DNA from: Chromohalobacter canadensis
GTDB taxonomy: Bacteria > Pseudomonadota > Gammaproteobacteria > Pseudomonadales > Halomonadaceae
Direction: 5' to 3'
NCBI RefSeq assembly: GCF_029544075.1
Contig: NZ_JAJQJH010000012.1
Coordinates: 1-64,000 of the forward strand
DNA: 64,000 nt
This document shows positions 18,132 through 27,327 of the stretch, piece by piece; position 1 is the first letter of the stretch; every line of letters starts with the position of its first letter. A model generated the notes under the pieces. The model made no database searches and was not told the origin of the DNA. It saw only the letters and a program-made list of their open reading frames with translations. The translations under genes and the position numbers were made by a program.

Positions 18132-18611
18132 ATGCAACGCTTTCTACCCAATGAAGCCGCCCATGTCGCTTTCGGTGAAGCGCTGGGGCGTGCCCTGGAT
18201 GGCCACGGCCAAGTTCACCTGGAAGGTGAGCTGGGGGCCGGCAAAACGACGCTGACGCGCGGCATCTTGCATGCTTATGGCCATAAGGGAGCCGTCAAGA
18301 GCCCCACTTATACACTTGTGGAGCCGTACATGCTGGATGGGCGCAGTCTCTATCATTTCGATCTCTACCGATTGGGCGATCCCGAAGAACTCGAGTTCAT
18401 GGGCGCACGCGATATGCTCGGCGAGGACGGCTTGAGCCTCATCGAATGGCCTTCCCGAGGTGCTGGATGGCTGCCCCAGGCCGATCTCGTGGTACATCTG
18501 GCCTTGGAAGGCGAGGGCCGCCAAGTGACGCTCGAAGGACTCAGTCCGCACGGCCAGGCAGTGATCGCTGCACTGCACGCCACTCGTCAGGACAAGGAAA
18601 ACGACGCTTGA
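18132..18611 (+). CDS. tsaE: tRNA threonylcarbamoyladenosine ATPase TsaE
   Basis: TsaE is the ATPase partner of TsaB-TsaD in making t6A37 on ANN-decoding tRNAs. The 159-residue product has the Walker A motif LEGELGAGKTTLTRG (about residues 32-46), then SPTYTLVEPY and YHFDLYRL, all typical of the YjeE family. Its stop overlaps the amiB start (TGATG). Confidence 0.95.
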   Translation: MQRFLPNEAAHVAFGEALGRALDGHGQVHLEGELGAGKTTLTRGILHAYGHKGAVKSPTYTLVEPYMLDGRSLYHFDLYRLGDPEELEFMGARDMLGEDGLSLIEWPSRGAGWLPQADLVVHLALEGEGRQVTLEGLSPHGQAVIAALHATRQDKENDA

Positions 18612-20107
18612 TGCCGTTTCATGAAAAGCCCTGGCAGACGCGATGCCATGTGAATGCCGTCCGGCAACTCATCAGCCTTGTCGTGCTGATGGTGTTTGCG
18701 ATATGTCATGTGGCGCCTGCACAGGCCGCCGACGTTGACGTCGACAATATCCGTCTTTGGGCAGCGCCTGATCATGTGCGCGTGGTATTCGATTTGTCCG
18801 ACGAGGTGGATAGTTCCGTGTTCAAGCTCGACGACCCGCGCCGACTGGTCGTCGATTTGAAGGATACGCAACTGGCCTTCGACCCGGACGGGGTTGATCC
18901 GGAAGATAGTGCGATAGAGGCATTGCGCACGGGGAGGCGCAATGGCGATGACTTACGTGTGGTCTTCGACCTCAATCGGAAGATAGAGCCCCACCACTTC
19001 TTGTTGCCGCCCACCGATCAGTACGGCTACCGTCTCGTGGTCGATCTCGACTACCCGGGCGAGGGCGCGCTAGATGAGCCCGTCGATCCCATCGCGGCTA
19101 TGATTCGCGATCAGGAAATGGATGCTGAGCGGGAGCTGAGGCAGGCCGAGGCCGAAGGGGCGTCGCCAAGCGCGGCGTTGGCCAAGCGCGACAGCCAGGC
19201 GAAACCCCACCCCAAGCGCGATATCATCGTTGCCGTCGACCCCGGCCACGGGGGCGAAGATCCGGGAGCGATCGGACCTAGCGGTACGTATGAAAAGGAC
19301 GTCGTATTGGCCATTGCACGCAAGGTCAAGGCATATATTAGTGCCACCTCGGGGTTCAAGGCCTTCCTGACGCGAGATAGTGATTACTACGTGGGCCTGC
19401 GCAAAAGGACATTGCTGGCACGCGAGCAGAAAGCCGATTTCTTCGTCTCGGTGCATGCCGATGCGGTCAAGAGCCGGGGGCCCACCGGTAGCTCCGTCTA
19501 TGCGCTGTCCAAGAACGGGGCTACCTCGGAGAGCGCGCGTTGGCTGGCCGAGTCGGAAAACCGTTCCGACCTGATTGGTGGTGTCGATGGCAACCTCGAC
19601 CTATCCGACAAGGACGAGGTGCTGCGTGGTGTCTTGCTTGACCTGACCATGACCGCGACGATGAATGAGTCGCTAAGCACAGGTGGTCAGGTTCTCGATA
19701 AATTGGGGCGTATCAACCGTCTGCACCGCTCTCAGGTCGAGCAGGCGGGTTTTGTGGTGCTCAAGTCGCCGGATATCCCATCGTTGCTGATCGAAACCGG
19801 GTTTATCTCCAATCCTGGTGAAGAAAAGAAACTGCGCTCGTCGGCGTTTCAAGAGAAGATTGCGGATGCCATCGGTGATGGCATCATCGCACATTTTCGT
19901 CGCCATCCACCGCCTAGCAGCCTGTTGGCCTGGCAACGTGACCAAGGGCGTGGCGAAGAGCCCGACGAATATCGTGTGCAAAAGGGCGATACCTTGTCTC
20001 AGGTGGCGGCGCGTCATGACGTGACGATGCTGGCTCTCAAGCAGGCCAACGATCTTAGTGGCGATATCCTGCGCGTGGGCCAGGTGCTGAAGATCCCTCA
20101 TTCGTGA
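18611..20107 (+). CDS. amiB: N-acetylmuramoyl-L-alanine amidase AmiB
   Basis: AmiB cleaves the stem peptide from septal murein so that daughter cells separate. The 498-residue product has a signal peptide (about 1-40), an AMIN domain (about 41-150) that targets peptidoglycan, and an Amidase_3 domain (about 198-430). The zinc ligands are in DPGHGGEDPGAIG, the following Glu, SVHADA and LIETGFISN. One C-terminal LysM repeat (YRVQKGDTLSQVA ... VLKIP) completes it. Position between tsaE and mutL is conserved. The start overlaps the tsaE stop. Confidence 0.95.
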   Translation: MPFHEKPWQTRCHVNAVRQLISLVVLMVFAICHVAPAQAADVDVDNIRLWAAPDHVRVVFDLSDEVDSSVFKLDDPRRLVVDLKDTQLAFDPDGVDPEDSAIEALRTGRRNGDDLRVVFDLNRKIEPHHFLLPPTDQYGYRLVVDLDYPGEGALDEPVDPIAAMIRDQEMDAERELRQAEAEGASPSAALAKRDSQAKPHPKRDIIVAVDPGHGGEDPGAIGPSGTYEKDVVLAIARKVKAYISATSGFKAFLTRDSDYYVGLRKRTLLAREQKADFFVSVHADAVKSRGPTGSSVYALSKNGATSESARWLAESENRSDLIGGVDGNLDLSDKDEVLRGVLLDLTMTATMNESLSTGGQVLDKLGRINRLHRSQVEQAGFVVLKSPDIPSLLIETGFISNPGEEKKLRSSAFQEKIADAIGDGIIAHFRRHPPPSSLLAWQRDQGRGEEPDEYRVQKGDTLSQVAARHDVTMLALKQANDLSGDILRVGQVLKIPHS

Positions 20108-20143
20108 GCGTGGACATGACGTGAGCCCTATGCGCGAGGCACA

Positions 20144-22075
20144 ATGGCGGCTATGACTGAATCTCGACGCATTCATATCCTTGATCCTCGGCTCGCCAAC
20201 CAGATCGCGGCCGGTGAGGTCGTCGAACGACCGGCTTCGGTATTGAAGGAGCTGGCCGAGAACGCCATCGATGCTGGCAGCCAACGCATTGAAATCGATC
20301 TTGAGGCCGGTGGCGCCCGCTTGATTCGCGTGCGTGACGATGGGCGAGGTATCGCCGAAGACGATCTGCCGCTGGCACTGTCACGGCATGCCACTAGCAA
20401 GATCGCCTCGCTGGACGATCTCGAAGGCGTAGACAGCCTCGGTTTTCGCGGCGAAGCGCTGGCCTCGATCAGTTCGGTCTCGCGGCTCGAACTGGTTTCA
20501 AATACCCAGGATGAGCCAAGCGAAGGCTGGCGTGTGGTCGCCGAAGGGCGTCAGATGGAGCCGCGTGTGAGCCCCGCACCACATCCGCGTGGCAGCTCGG
20601 TCGTGGTTCGCGACCTATTCTTCAATACCCCGGCGCGACGCAAGTTCCTGCGTACCGAGAAGACCGAATTCGGCCATGTCGAAGAGACGTTTCGGCGGCT
20701 GGTGCTGTCGCGCTACGACATCGCTTGGGTGCTGCGCCACAATCAAAAGGTCGTGCATCAACTGCGAGCGGGCGATGAGCCGGCGGCGATGGAACGGCGT
20801 GTCGGCGCGCTGCTGGGGCGCAAGTTCCTCGAGAATGCCCTGCATGTGGATATCGAAGCGACCGGTTTGCGTCTGTGGGGCTGGGTCGGGCTGCCGACGC
20901 ATTCCCGGGCGCAGGCGGATCAGCAGTATTTCTTCGTCAATGGCCGCGTCGTACGTGACCGCTTGGTCGCCCATGCTGTGCGTCAAGCCTATCGCGATGT
21001 GCTGTTTCACGGTCGTCACCCGGTTTTTGTGCTCTACCTGGAGCTCGATCCGCACGTAGTCGATGTCAACGTGCATCCCACCAAGCATGAAGTCCGCTTT
21101 CGCGATGGGCGCCTGGTGCATGACTTCCTGTTCTCGAGCCTTCACCGTGCGCTGGCCGATGTCCGCCCCAACGAGCCCACCTCGCCAGACGCGGTGCCCG
21201 TGAGTGAGAGTGATGAGGTGTCGACACCGGGGGCGTCGACGGCTGCGGCCAATGGGCAACCTCGCTGGCAGCAACAGGGCATGGCGCTCGGCGCCGATCA
21301 GGAGCGTCCCGCAGCCCATCGCGTGCGCGAGTTCATGGCCGGTTACCAGGCCCTGCATCCAGAGCATGAAGAACAGCTTCTGACGCCACAGCCGCAACAC
21401 ACTGAGCCCGAGGCGCCGGTGGCACGTGAGCCTGATGCCCAGGTGAGGGCGATGCCCGAGGCCGACGCGACCCAGGCGCCGCCATTAGGCTATGCGGTGG
21501 CGCAGTTGCATGGTGTCTATATCCTCTCGCAGACCGCACGCGGGCTAGTCGTGGTCGACATGCATGCTGCGCATGAGCGCATTACCTACGAGCGCATGAA
21601 GCAGCAAGTGCATGGTGATGGACAAGCCCTCGGAAGATTGCAGACACAGCCGCTGCTGGTGCCGATGTCGCTGGCGGTCAGCACGCGCGAGGTGGAGACC
21701 GCAGAGCGCGAGCGCGAGACCTTCGAGCGCTTGGGGGTCGAGCTGGATGTCGCCGGCCCGGAGACACTACTCGTGCGCCGAGTGCCAGTGCTGCTCGACA
21801 ATGCCGATGTCGAATCGCTGATTCATGGCATGCTGGGCGATCTTGAGCGTTTCGGGCGGTCGGACAGAGTCGAAGCGCATATCAATGAATTGCTTGCCAG
21901 CATGTCGTGCCATGGCAGTGTGCGGGCCAATCGCCGACTGACAGTACCCGAGATGAATGCTTTGCTGCGTGACATGGAGCGCACCGAGCGTAGCGGGCAG
22001 TGCAATCATGGGCGGCCGACTTGGACCGAGATGCCGATGCACGAGCTGGATAAGCTCTTTCTTCGTGGCCAGTAA
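20144..22075 (+). CDS. mutL: DNA mismatch repair protein MutL (endonuclease type)
   Basis: MutL links mismatch recognition by MutS to strand removal. The 643-residue product has GHKL ATPase motifs [16 protein letters not shown] and [10 protein letters not shown], a Pro/Glu-rich linker (about 335-450) and a dimerisation domain. The C-terminal part carries [12 protein letters not shown], which fits the DQHA(X)2E(X)4E metal-binding endonuclease motif, and later CNHGRPTW. So this MutL probably nicks DNA itself, as in bacteria without MutH. ATG 20144 has GAGG 4 nt upstream; ATG 20153 is an alternative. Confidence 0.95.
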   Translation: MAAMTESRRIHILDPRLANQIAAGEVVERPASVLKELAENAIDAGSQRIEIDLEAGGARLIRVRDDGRGIAEDDLPLALSRHATSKIASLDDLEGVDSLGFRGEALASISSVSRLELVSNTQDEPSEGWRVVAEGRQMEPRVSPAPHPRGSSVVVRDLFFNTPARRKFLRTEKTEFGHVEETFRRLVLSRYDIAWVLRHNQKVVHQLRAGDEPAAMERRVGALLGRKFLENALHVDIEATGLRLWGWVGLPTHSRAQADQQYFFVNGRVVRDRLVAHAVRQAYRDVLFHGRHPVFVLYLELDPHVVDVNVHPTKHEVRFRDGRLVHDFLFSSLHRALADVRPNEPTSPDAVPVSESDEVSTPGASTAAANGQPRWQQQGMALGADQERPAAHRVREFMAGYQALHPEHEEQLLTPQPQHTEPEAPVAREPDAQVRAMPEADATQAPPLGYAVAQLHGVYILSQTARGLVVVDMHAAHERITYERMKQQVHGDGQALGRLQTQPLLVPMSLAVSTREVETAERERETFERLGVELDVAGPETLLVRRVPVLLDNADVESLIHGMLGDLERFGRSDRVEAHINELLASMSCHGSVRANRRLTVPEMNALLRDMERTERSGQCNHGRPTWTEMPMHELDKLFLRGQ

Positions 22076-22106
22076 CGCTGGTCATTGACCGTTTTCAGGA
22101 TTCTCG

Positions 22107-23045
22107 ATGAACGATACGCGGCCACTGGCCATCCTTTTGATGGGCCCGACGGCGGCCGGCAAGACCGATTCGGCCATCGCCTTGCGCGAGCGCCTGGGTG
22201 GCGAACTGATCAGCGTCGACTCGGCGATGATCTATCGCGGCATGGACATCGGCACTGCGAAACCTTCGGCGGAAGAGTTGGCGCGTGCGCCGCATCGTCT
22301 GATCGACATTCGCGACCCTGCCGACACGTACTCCGCTGCTGAGTTCCGCGAAGACGCCTTGGCCGAGATGCGCGACATCTCGTCGCAGGGGCGTATCCCC
22401 ATACTCGTGGGTGGCACCATGATGTACATCAAGCGTTTGATCGATGGCGTAGCGGAGTTGCCTGCCCGAGATTCCGCGCTGCGCGATGAGCTGGCCCTGC
22501 GTGCCCAGCGCGAAGGGTTGGAGGCGCTGCATGCAGAGCTCGCGCAGGTCGACCCGGTCGCCGCGAGTACTATCCATCCGCATAATCGGCAGCGCCTGAT
22601 GCGAGCGCTGGAAGTGTATCGTCTCACTGGTCGGGCATTAGGTGAGCTTTGGGCCGAGCAGCCCCGTGAAACCTTTCCTTGGCGTCTTGTGTCCATAGCG
22701 CTGGCGCCAACCGAACGCCGGGTGCTGCATGAACGTATCGCGCAGCGCTTCGAAGGTATGTTGGCGGGAGGCTTCCGCGAGGAAGTCGCCGCTCTCAGAG
22801 CGCGTGGCGATTTGCATCGCGGCTTCCCCGCGATTCGCTGTGTCGGCTATCGTCAGATGTGGGAGCATCTGGATGGTGAGACCGATGAGGCCACGATGCG
22901 CGAGCGAGGCATGGCGGCAACGCGGCAACTCGCCAAGCGTCAGTTGACCTGGCTACGCAATTGGCAAGGCGTACAGTGGGTCAATAGCGAGGCAAGCGAT
23001 ATGCACGAGCAGGTATTGAAAATCGTGCGCGGAAGCGGCACTTAG
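22107..23045 (+). CDS. miaA: tRNA dimethylallyltransferase MiaA
   Basis: MiaA transfers a dimethylallyl group to A37 of tRNAs that read UNN codons. The 312-residue protein has the P-loop LLMGPTAAGKTDSA, then SVDSAMIYRGMDIGTAKP and RLIDIRDP. The later VGGTMMYIKRLIDG and RCVGYRQMWEHL motifs are diagnostic. It lies between mutL and hfq, as in E. coli. Confidence 0.96.
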   Translation: MNDTRPLAILLMGPTAAGKTDSAIALRERLGGELISVDSAMIYRGMDIGTAKPSAEELARAPHRLIDIRDPADTYSAAEFREDALAEMRDISSQGRIPILVGGTMMYIKRLIDGVAELPARDSALRDELALRAQREGLEALHAELAQVDPVAASTIHPHNRQRLMRALEVYRLTGRALGELWAEQPRETFPWRLVSIALAPTERRVLHERIAQRFEGMLAGGFREEVAALRARGDLHRGFPAIRCVGYRQMWEHLDGETDEATMRERGMAATRQLAKRQLTWLRNWQGVQWVNSEASDMHEQVLKIVRGSGT

Positions 23046-23169
23046 CGTAAGATGACCGGTCACGACAACGCCTGGCGAGTAGCGCCGCGAACGGCGGTGG
23101 TAACGCGAATGGCGGCTGTGACCCTTCGAAAACGACCATAAACCACAGCGAGAAGTTAGGGAGAGCAAA

Positions 23170-23421
23170 ATGTCCAAAGGACAGTCCCTTCAAGATCCGT
23201 ACTTGAACATTCTGCGCAAGGAGCGCATTCCGGTCTCCATCTTTTTGGTGAACGGTATTAAATTGCAGGGCCAGGTCGAGTCTTTCGATCAATTCGTCAT
23301 CCTGCTGCGCAATACCGTCAGCCAGATGGTGTACAAGCACGCCATTTCCACTGTCGTGCCATCCCGCAACGTGCGTCTTCCCGTCCAGGATCCGAATGCT
23401 CCGGCGGAAGAAGACGTTTGA
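23170..23421 (+). CDS. hfq: RNA chaperone Hfq
   Basis: Hfq forms a hexameric Sm-like ring that pairs small RNAs with mRNAs. The 83-residue protein begins [18 protein letters not shown] and has the Sm1 and Sm2 motifs ([18 protein letters not shown], then [10 protein letters not shown]). The C-terminal tail is short and acidic. AGGGAGAGC precedes the ATG. The 124-nt gap after miaA could hold its own promoter. It is relevant to the candidate small RNA near the window start. Confidence 0.98.
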   Translation: MSKGQSLQDPYLNILRKERIPVSIFLVNGIKLQGQVESFDQFVILLRNTVSQMVYKHAISTVVPSRNVRLPVQDPNAPAEEDV

Positions 23422-23435
23422 TCGAGAGGCGCTGA

Positions 23436-24755
23436 TTGTTTTTCGAACGTCCCGACGCCGGTGAAACGGCGGTTCTCGTCCATGTGGATTTCCACGACGA
23501 ACAGGAGCGTGAAGACCCGGGAGAATTCCTGGAGTTGGTGCGTTCCTCGGGTGTGATGCCGGCGACCCTCATTGAGGGCAGTCGGCGTCGTCCCGACCCC
23601 AAGACATTTATCGGCAGCGGTAAGCTGGAGGAGATTCGTGAGATACGCGAACTTCACGGTGCCGAAGTCGTCATTTTCAATCATGCCCTGTCGCCTTCGC
23701 AGGAGCGCAATCTGGAGCGCGCCCTGAAAAGTCGTGTGCTAGATCGCACGGGTTTGATACTTGATATATTCGCGCAACGCGCGCGTACGCACGAAGGCAA
23801 GCTTCAGGTCGAGCTGGCACAACTAGAGTACATGTCGACGCGCCTGGTGCGTGGCTGGACTCACCTGGAGCGCCAGAAAGGCGGAATCGGCTTGCGCGGC
23901 CCGGGGGAAACGCAGCTTGAGACCGACCGCCGCTTGTTGGGTGGACGTATCAAGGCGATTCACAAGCGGTTGGAGAAGGTTCGTACACAGCGCGATCAAA
24001 ATCGCCGTGCGCGGGCGCGTGCCGAGATCCCCAGCGTTTCCCTGGTGGGCTACACCAATGCCGGCAAGTCAACGCTGTTCAATGCCTTGACTCAGTCAGA
24101 TGTGTACACCGCTGACCAGTTGTTCGCTACGCTCGATCCGACGCTGCGTCGCATCGACGTGGAGGATGTCGGACCGGTGGTCATGGCTGATACCGTGGGG
24201 TTCATCCGCCACCTGCCACACAAGCTGGTGGAGGCGTTTCGTGCGACCTTGCAGGAAGCGACCGAAGCCTCGTTGTTGGTGCATGTCATCGATGCGGCGG
24301 ACCCAGATCGCGATTTCAACGTGGCGCAGGTCGATGCGGTGCTCGAGGAAATTGGCGCCGCTGAGGTGCCGCGTCTGCTGGTCATGAACAAGATCGATAT
24401 ATTGGACAGCGCCCCACGTCTTGAGCGTGACGGACACGGGCGTCCTCAGATCGTGTGGCTATCGGCGCGTGATGCACGCGGCTTTGAATTGCTGCATCAA
24501 GCACTCGGCGAGCTGCTGGCTGAAGAGCTGCTCGAGACGAGTTTGACGCTGGAGCCCGATCAGGGAAGATTGCGGGCATCGCTGCATGCGTTGAATGCCG
24601 TGCAGCAAGAACAATTTGACGAGCAGGGTCGAATCCTGCTGGATATCCGTCTGCCTAGACGCGATTTCTTTCAGTTGATGGCCCGTCTCGGCGAGAAGGC
24701 AGCACATTATTTGCCGCCGGGAACCCTCGATCGCCCGGAGTGGGAGCGCGACTGA
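23436..24755 (+). CDS. hflX: ribosome-associated GTPase HflX
   Basis: HflX is a stress-linked GTPase that splits stalled 70S ribosomes. The 439-residue product starts at TTG 23436 with GAGAGG 6 nt upstream; no ATG fits as well. The N-terminal HflX domain has GSGKLEEIREI and FNHALSPSQERNLE; the glycine-rich GGIGLRGPGETQLETDRR leads into the G domain. G-motifs are GYTNAGKST, the DTVGF G3 and NKID. It follows hfq closely and precedes hflK, as in E. coli. Confidence 0.95.
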   Translation: MFFERPDAGETAVLVHVDFHDEQEREDPGEFLELVRSSGVMPATLIEGSRRRPDPKTFIGSGKLEEIREIRELHGAEVVIFNHALSPSQERNLERALKSRVLDRTGLILDIFAQRARTHEGKLQVELAQLEYMSTRLVRGWTHLERQKGGIGLRGPGETQLETDRRLLGGRIKAIHKRLEKVRTQRDQNRRARARAEIPSVSLVGYTNAGKSTLFNALTQSDVYTADQLFATLDPTLRRIDVEDVGPVVMADTVGFIRHLPHKLVEAFRATLQEATEASLLVHVIDAADPDRDFNVAQVDAVLEEIGAAEVPRLLVMNKIDILDSAPRLERDGHGRPQIVWLSARDARGFELLHQALGELLAEELLETSLTLEPDQGRLRASLHALNAVQQEQFDEQGRILLDIRLPRRDFFQLMARLGEKAAHYLPPGTLDRPEWERD

Positions 24756-24816
24756 CAGTGCCCGTCACTGGCGCCCCTGGCGAGATGCATCGCAATCAAT
24801 GCAGTGGAGAAAACGT

Positions 24817-26178
24817 ATGGCTTGGAACGAGCCTGGTGGTGGCAATCAGCAGGACCCGTGGAGCGGCGGCGGTCGCCGCGGCAGCGGTAACGGTGGGGGC
24901 AATGGTGGCAACAACCAGGGCCCACCGGATCTCGACGAGGCGCTGAAGAAGTTTCAGGACAAGCTTAGTCGTTTGATGGGCAAGCGCGGCAAGCGTGGTA
25001 GCGATAGCAACGGCGGCGGATCGGGCGGTAAGGGGAATCCCTTCATACTGCCGGGTGTGCTAGTGATCATTGTATTGATCATCTGGGCTGGGTCCGGATT
25101 CTACGTGGTCGATCAATCTGAACGCGGCGTGGTGCTGCGCTTCGGCAAGTATCACGAAACGGTGAATCCTGGTCTGCATTGGAGTCCGACCTTCGTCGAT
25201 CAAGTGACGAGGGTGAATGTTACTGAGGTGCGTTCGTTCCGGCAGGATGCCTCCATGCTGACGAGTGATACCAACATCGTGACGGTGCGTCTCTCTGCTC
25301 AGTATCAGGTCGCCAATCCTCGCGATTATGTGCTTAACGTGCGTGATCCCGAGCAGAGCCTGCGCAACGCGCTTGACTCCACGTTACGCCATGTCGTCGG
25401 CGCGAGTGGCATGCAGAACGTGTTGACCAGTACCACTGAGGTCGAAGAAGTCAAACAGATCGATGAAGGTGGCAAGGTACCGGATATGCCGGAAACCGTG
25501 GACGATCCCAGCGAATTGCCGGTGGTCACCATGACGCCGCCGGTTCCGGATTCGTTGCTCAGTGGCCGTGAGGAGCTCGGGCCCGAGGTCGCCAAGCGGC
25601 TTCAGGAATCGCTGGATGCTTATGGATTGGGGCTGCGTTTGCAGACCGTCAACCTGGAAAGCACTCAGGCGCCGGAACAGGTGCAAGATGCCGTGGACGA
25701 TGTGATTCGCTCACGCGAGGACCGTCAGCGCTTGATCAACGAAGCACGGGCCTACGAGAATGCCCTGCAGCCGCGCACTGAAGGGGAAGCGCAGCGCTTT
25801 ATCGAGGAAGCCACCGGTTACCGTAATACCGTGGTATCGGATGCCGAAGGTCAAACCAGCCGTTTCCTCGCTGTGTTGGACGAATATCAGCAGGCACCGG
25901 AAGTGACACGCCAACGTCTCTACCTAGATACGGTAAGCGAGGTGTTGGGTAACAACCGCAAGGCATTGATCGATGTTGGTTCTCAAAACAACTCGATGAT
26001 TTACCTACCGCTCGATCAGCTGGGTAAGCCTCGTGCCGGTAGCGGTAGCAATGCTGACTCGCAAGATATACGTGAACTTGAGTCGGTCTCCCAGCAGGTT
26101 CAAAACGAACCACTTTCTGGTAGCGACAACAGCAGTGGTCAGCGCCAGTCGAGCGGAATTTCGCGGGAGGGTCGTTAA
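24817..26178 (+). CDS. hflK: HflK subunit of the FtsH-regulating HflKC complex
   Basis: HflK and HflC form a periplasm-facing SPFH complex that encloses and moderates FtsH protease. The 453-residue product has a Gly/Asn-rich cytoplasmic start, one membrane helix (about residues 76-96) and an SPFH domain. Compared with the E. coli form, which I recall, there is an extra acidic, Pro-rich stretch of about 40 residues (about 204-249; 25,426-25,560). ATG 24817 has GGAG 8 nt upstream; an in-frame ATG at 24799 is less likely. hflC follows 2 nt after the stop. Confidence 0.93.
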   Translation: MAWNEPGGGNQQDPWSGGGRRGSGNGGGNGGNNQGPPDLDEALKKFQDKLSRLMGKRGKRGSDSNGGGSGGKGNPFILPGVLVIIVLIIWAGSGFYVVDQSERGVVLRFGKYHETVNPGLHWSPTFVDQVTRVNVTEVRSFRQDASMLTSDTNIVTVRLSAQYQVANPRDYVLNVRDPEQSLRNALDSTLRHVVGASGMQNVLTSTTEVEEVKQIDEGGKVPDMPETVDDPSELPVVTMTPPVPDSLLSGREELGPEVAKRLQESLDAYGLGLRLQTVNLESTQAPEQVQDAVDDVIRSREDRQRLINEARAYENALQPRTEGEAQRFIEEATGYRNTVVSDAEGQTSRFLAVLDEYQQAPEVTRQRLYLDTVSEVLGNNRKALIDVGSQNNSMIYLPLDQLGKPRAGSGSNADSQDIRELESVSQQVQNEPLSGSDNSSGQRQSSGISREGR

Positions 26179-26180
26179 TC

Positions 26181-27074
26181 ATGGTCAACAATCGTGCCTT
26201 GGGTATCGTCGCATTGCTGGCCGTGGGGGCCTGGATCGCCAGCGCCAGCTTGTATGTAGTGACGGAGAAGCAGCGTGCCATCAAGTTACGCTTCGGTGAG
26301 GTAGTGCAGGCCGATATCGAACCTGGCCTGCATGTGAAATGGCCGGTGCTCAACACCGTGCGCTTCTTCGATGCGCGCGTGCAGATGCTGGAAAGTACCG
26401 AAAGTCGCTTCCTGACAGCGCGGCGCAATGCCTTGATCGTCGACTCCTACGTCAAGTGGCAGGTCGTCGATCCCAGCCTGTTCTATCAGGCCACACGAGG
26501 CGAGGTGTCACGTGCTGAGGGCCTCATCGCGCCGCGCGTCGATGAAAGCTTGCGTAACGCCTTCGGTAGTCGCGAAGTGGATAAGATCATCAGCGAAGAA
26601 CGCAACGAGATGCTCGAGGAGCCTCAGAAGCAGTTGGATGAACAACTGCGCGAGGAAGTGGGTGTCTCGATATTGGACATTCGCCTTAAGCGTGTCGAAC
26701 TGCCTCAGGAAGTTCAGCAGGCGGTTTTCCAGCGTATGCGCACCGAGCGTAATGCCGAAGCGCGTCAGTATCGCGCCCAGGGCCAGGAGCAGGCCGAGCG
26801 TATTCGCGCTCGTGCCGATCGTGAGCGTCAGGTGACGCTGGCTAACGCCCGCAAGAAGGCCGAAACGCTGCGTGGTGAAGGCGATGCCAAAGCCGCGGAG
26901 ATCTACGCCAATGCTTATAAGCAGGATGAGGACTTCTTTGATTTCTATCGTTCCCTGCAGGCGTATCGGAATAGCTTCGACAAGGGCGACGATATGTTGT
27001 TGTTGAGCCCGGATAGCGAGTTCTTCCGTTATTTCCGGTCGCCGAACGGCGAGGCAAGGAACAACGACGAATAA
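26181..27074 (+). CDS. hflC: HflC subunit of the FtsH-regulating HflKC complex
   Basis: This is the partner of HflK. The 297-residue product has one N-terminal membrane anchor (VALLAVGAWIASASLYVV in related form at about residues 8-26), then the SPFH domain with EKQRAIKLRFGEV and PGLHVKWPV. An Arg/Glu/Ala-rich helix (about 180-245) precedes the conserved DEDFFDFYRSLQAYRNSF motif. Length and motifs are normal for HflC. A large hairpin and then an intrinsic terminator follow. Confidence 0.95.
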   Translation: MVNNRALGIVALLAVGAWIASASLYVVTEKQRAIKLRFGEVVQADIEPGLHVKWPVLNTVRFFDARVQMLESTESRFLTARRNALIVDSYVKWQVVDPSLFYQATRGEVSRAEGLIAPRVDESLRNAFGSREVDKIISEERNEMLEEPQKQLDEQLREEVGVSILDIRLKRVELPQEVQQAVFQRMRTERNAEARQYRAQGQEQAERIRARADRERQVTLANARKKAETLRGEGDAKAAEIYANAYKQDEDFFDFYRSLQAYRNSFDKGDDMLLLSPDSEFFRYFRSPNGEARNNDE

Positions 27075-27085
27075 GTCACGACCCT

Positions 27086-27140
27086 GGCCTCCGGGGAACC
27101 TCCGTTCGGGATACATCCGTTCGGGGTACACCCGGAGGCC
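27086..27140 (+). repeat. stem-loop enclosing a tandem 15-bp repeat
   Basis: GGCCTCCGGG (27,086-27,095) and CCCGGAGGCC (27,131-27,140) form a perfect 10-bp stem. The loop is two near-identical 15-bp units, CCGTTCGGGATACAT at 27,102-27,116 and CCGTTCGGGGTACAC at 27,117-27,131. It lies between hflC and the terminator at 27,161. No function is assigned. Confidence 0.6.
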
Positions 27141-27160
27141 AAACGTGATAGACTCTTGAC

Positions 27161-27183
27161 ACCGGGCGTCGCCCGGTTTTTTT
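27161..27183 (+). terminator. intrinsic terminator after hflC
   Basis: CCGGGC-GTC-GCCCGG (27,162-27,176) followed by seven T residues. It should end the nnr-to-hflC transcripts before hisZ, so hisZ-purA probably have their own promoter in 27,184-27,327. Confidence 0.85.
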
Positions 27184-27327
27184 GTGGCCTGTCAGCGGAT
27201 ATGGACGCCTCTATGGCGATTCGCGACGGGCTCGGTATGCGACTCCGACATGACGTGTCAGCGTTCGTGTCGTCTCGCCCTCAGCCGACGATGCCAATAC
27301 GCCACTCATTTCTGGCAGGACCGAAAA

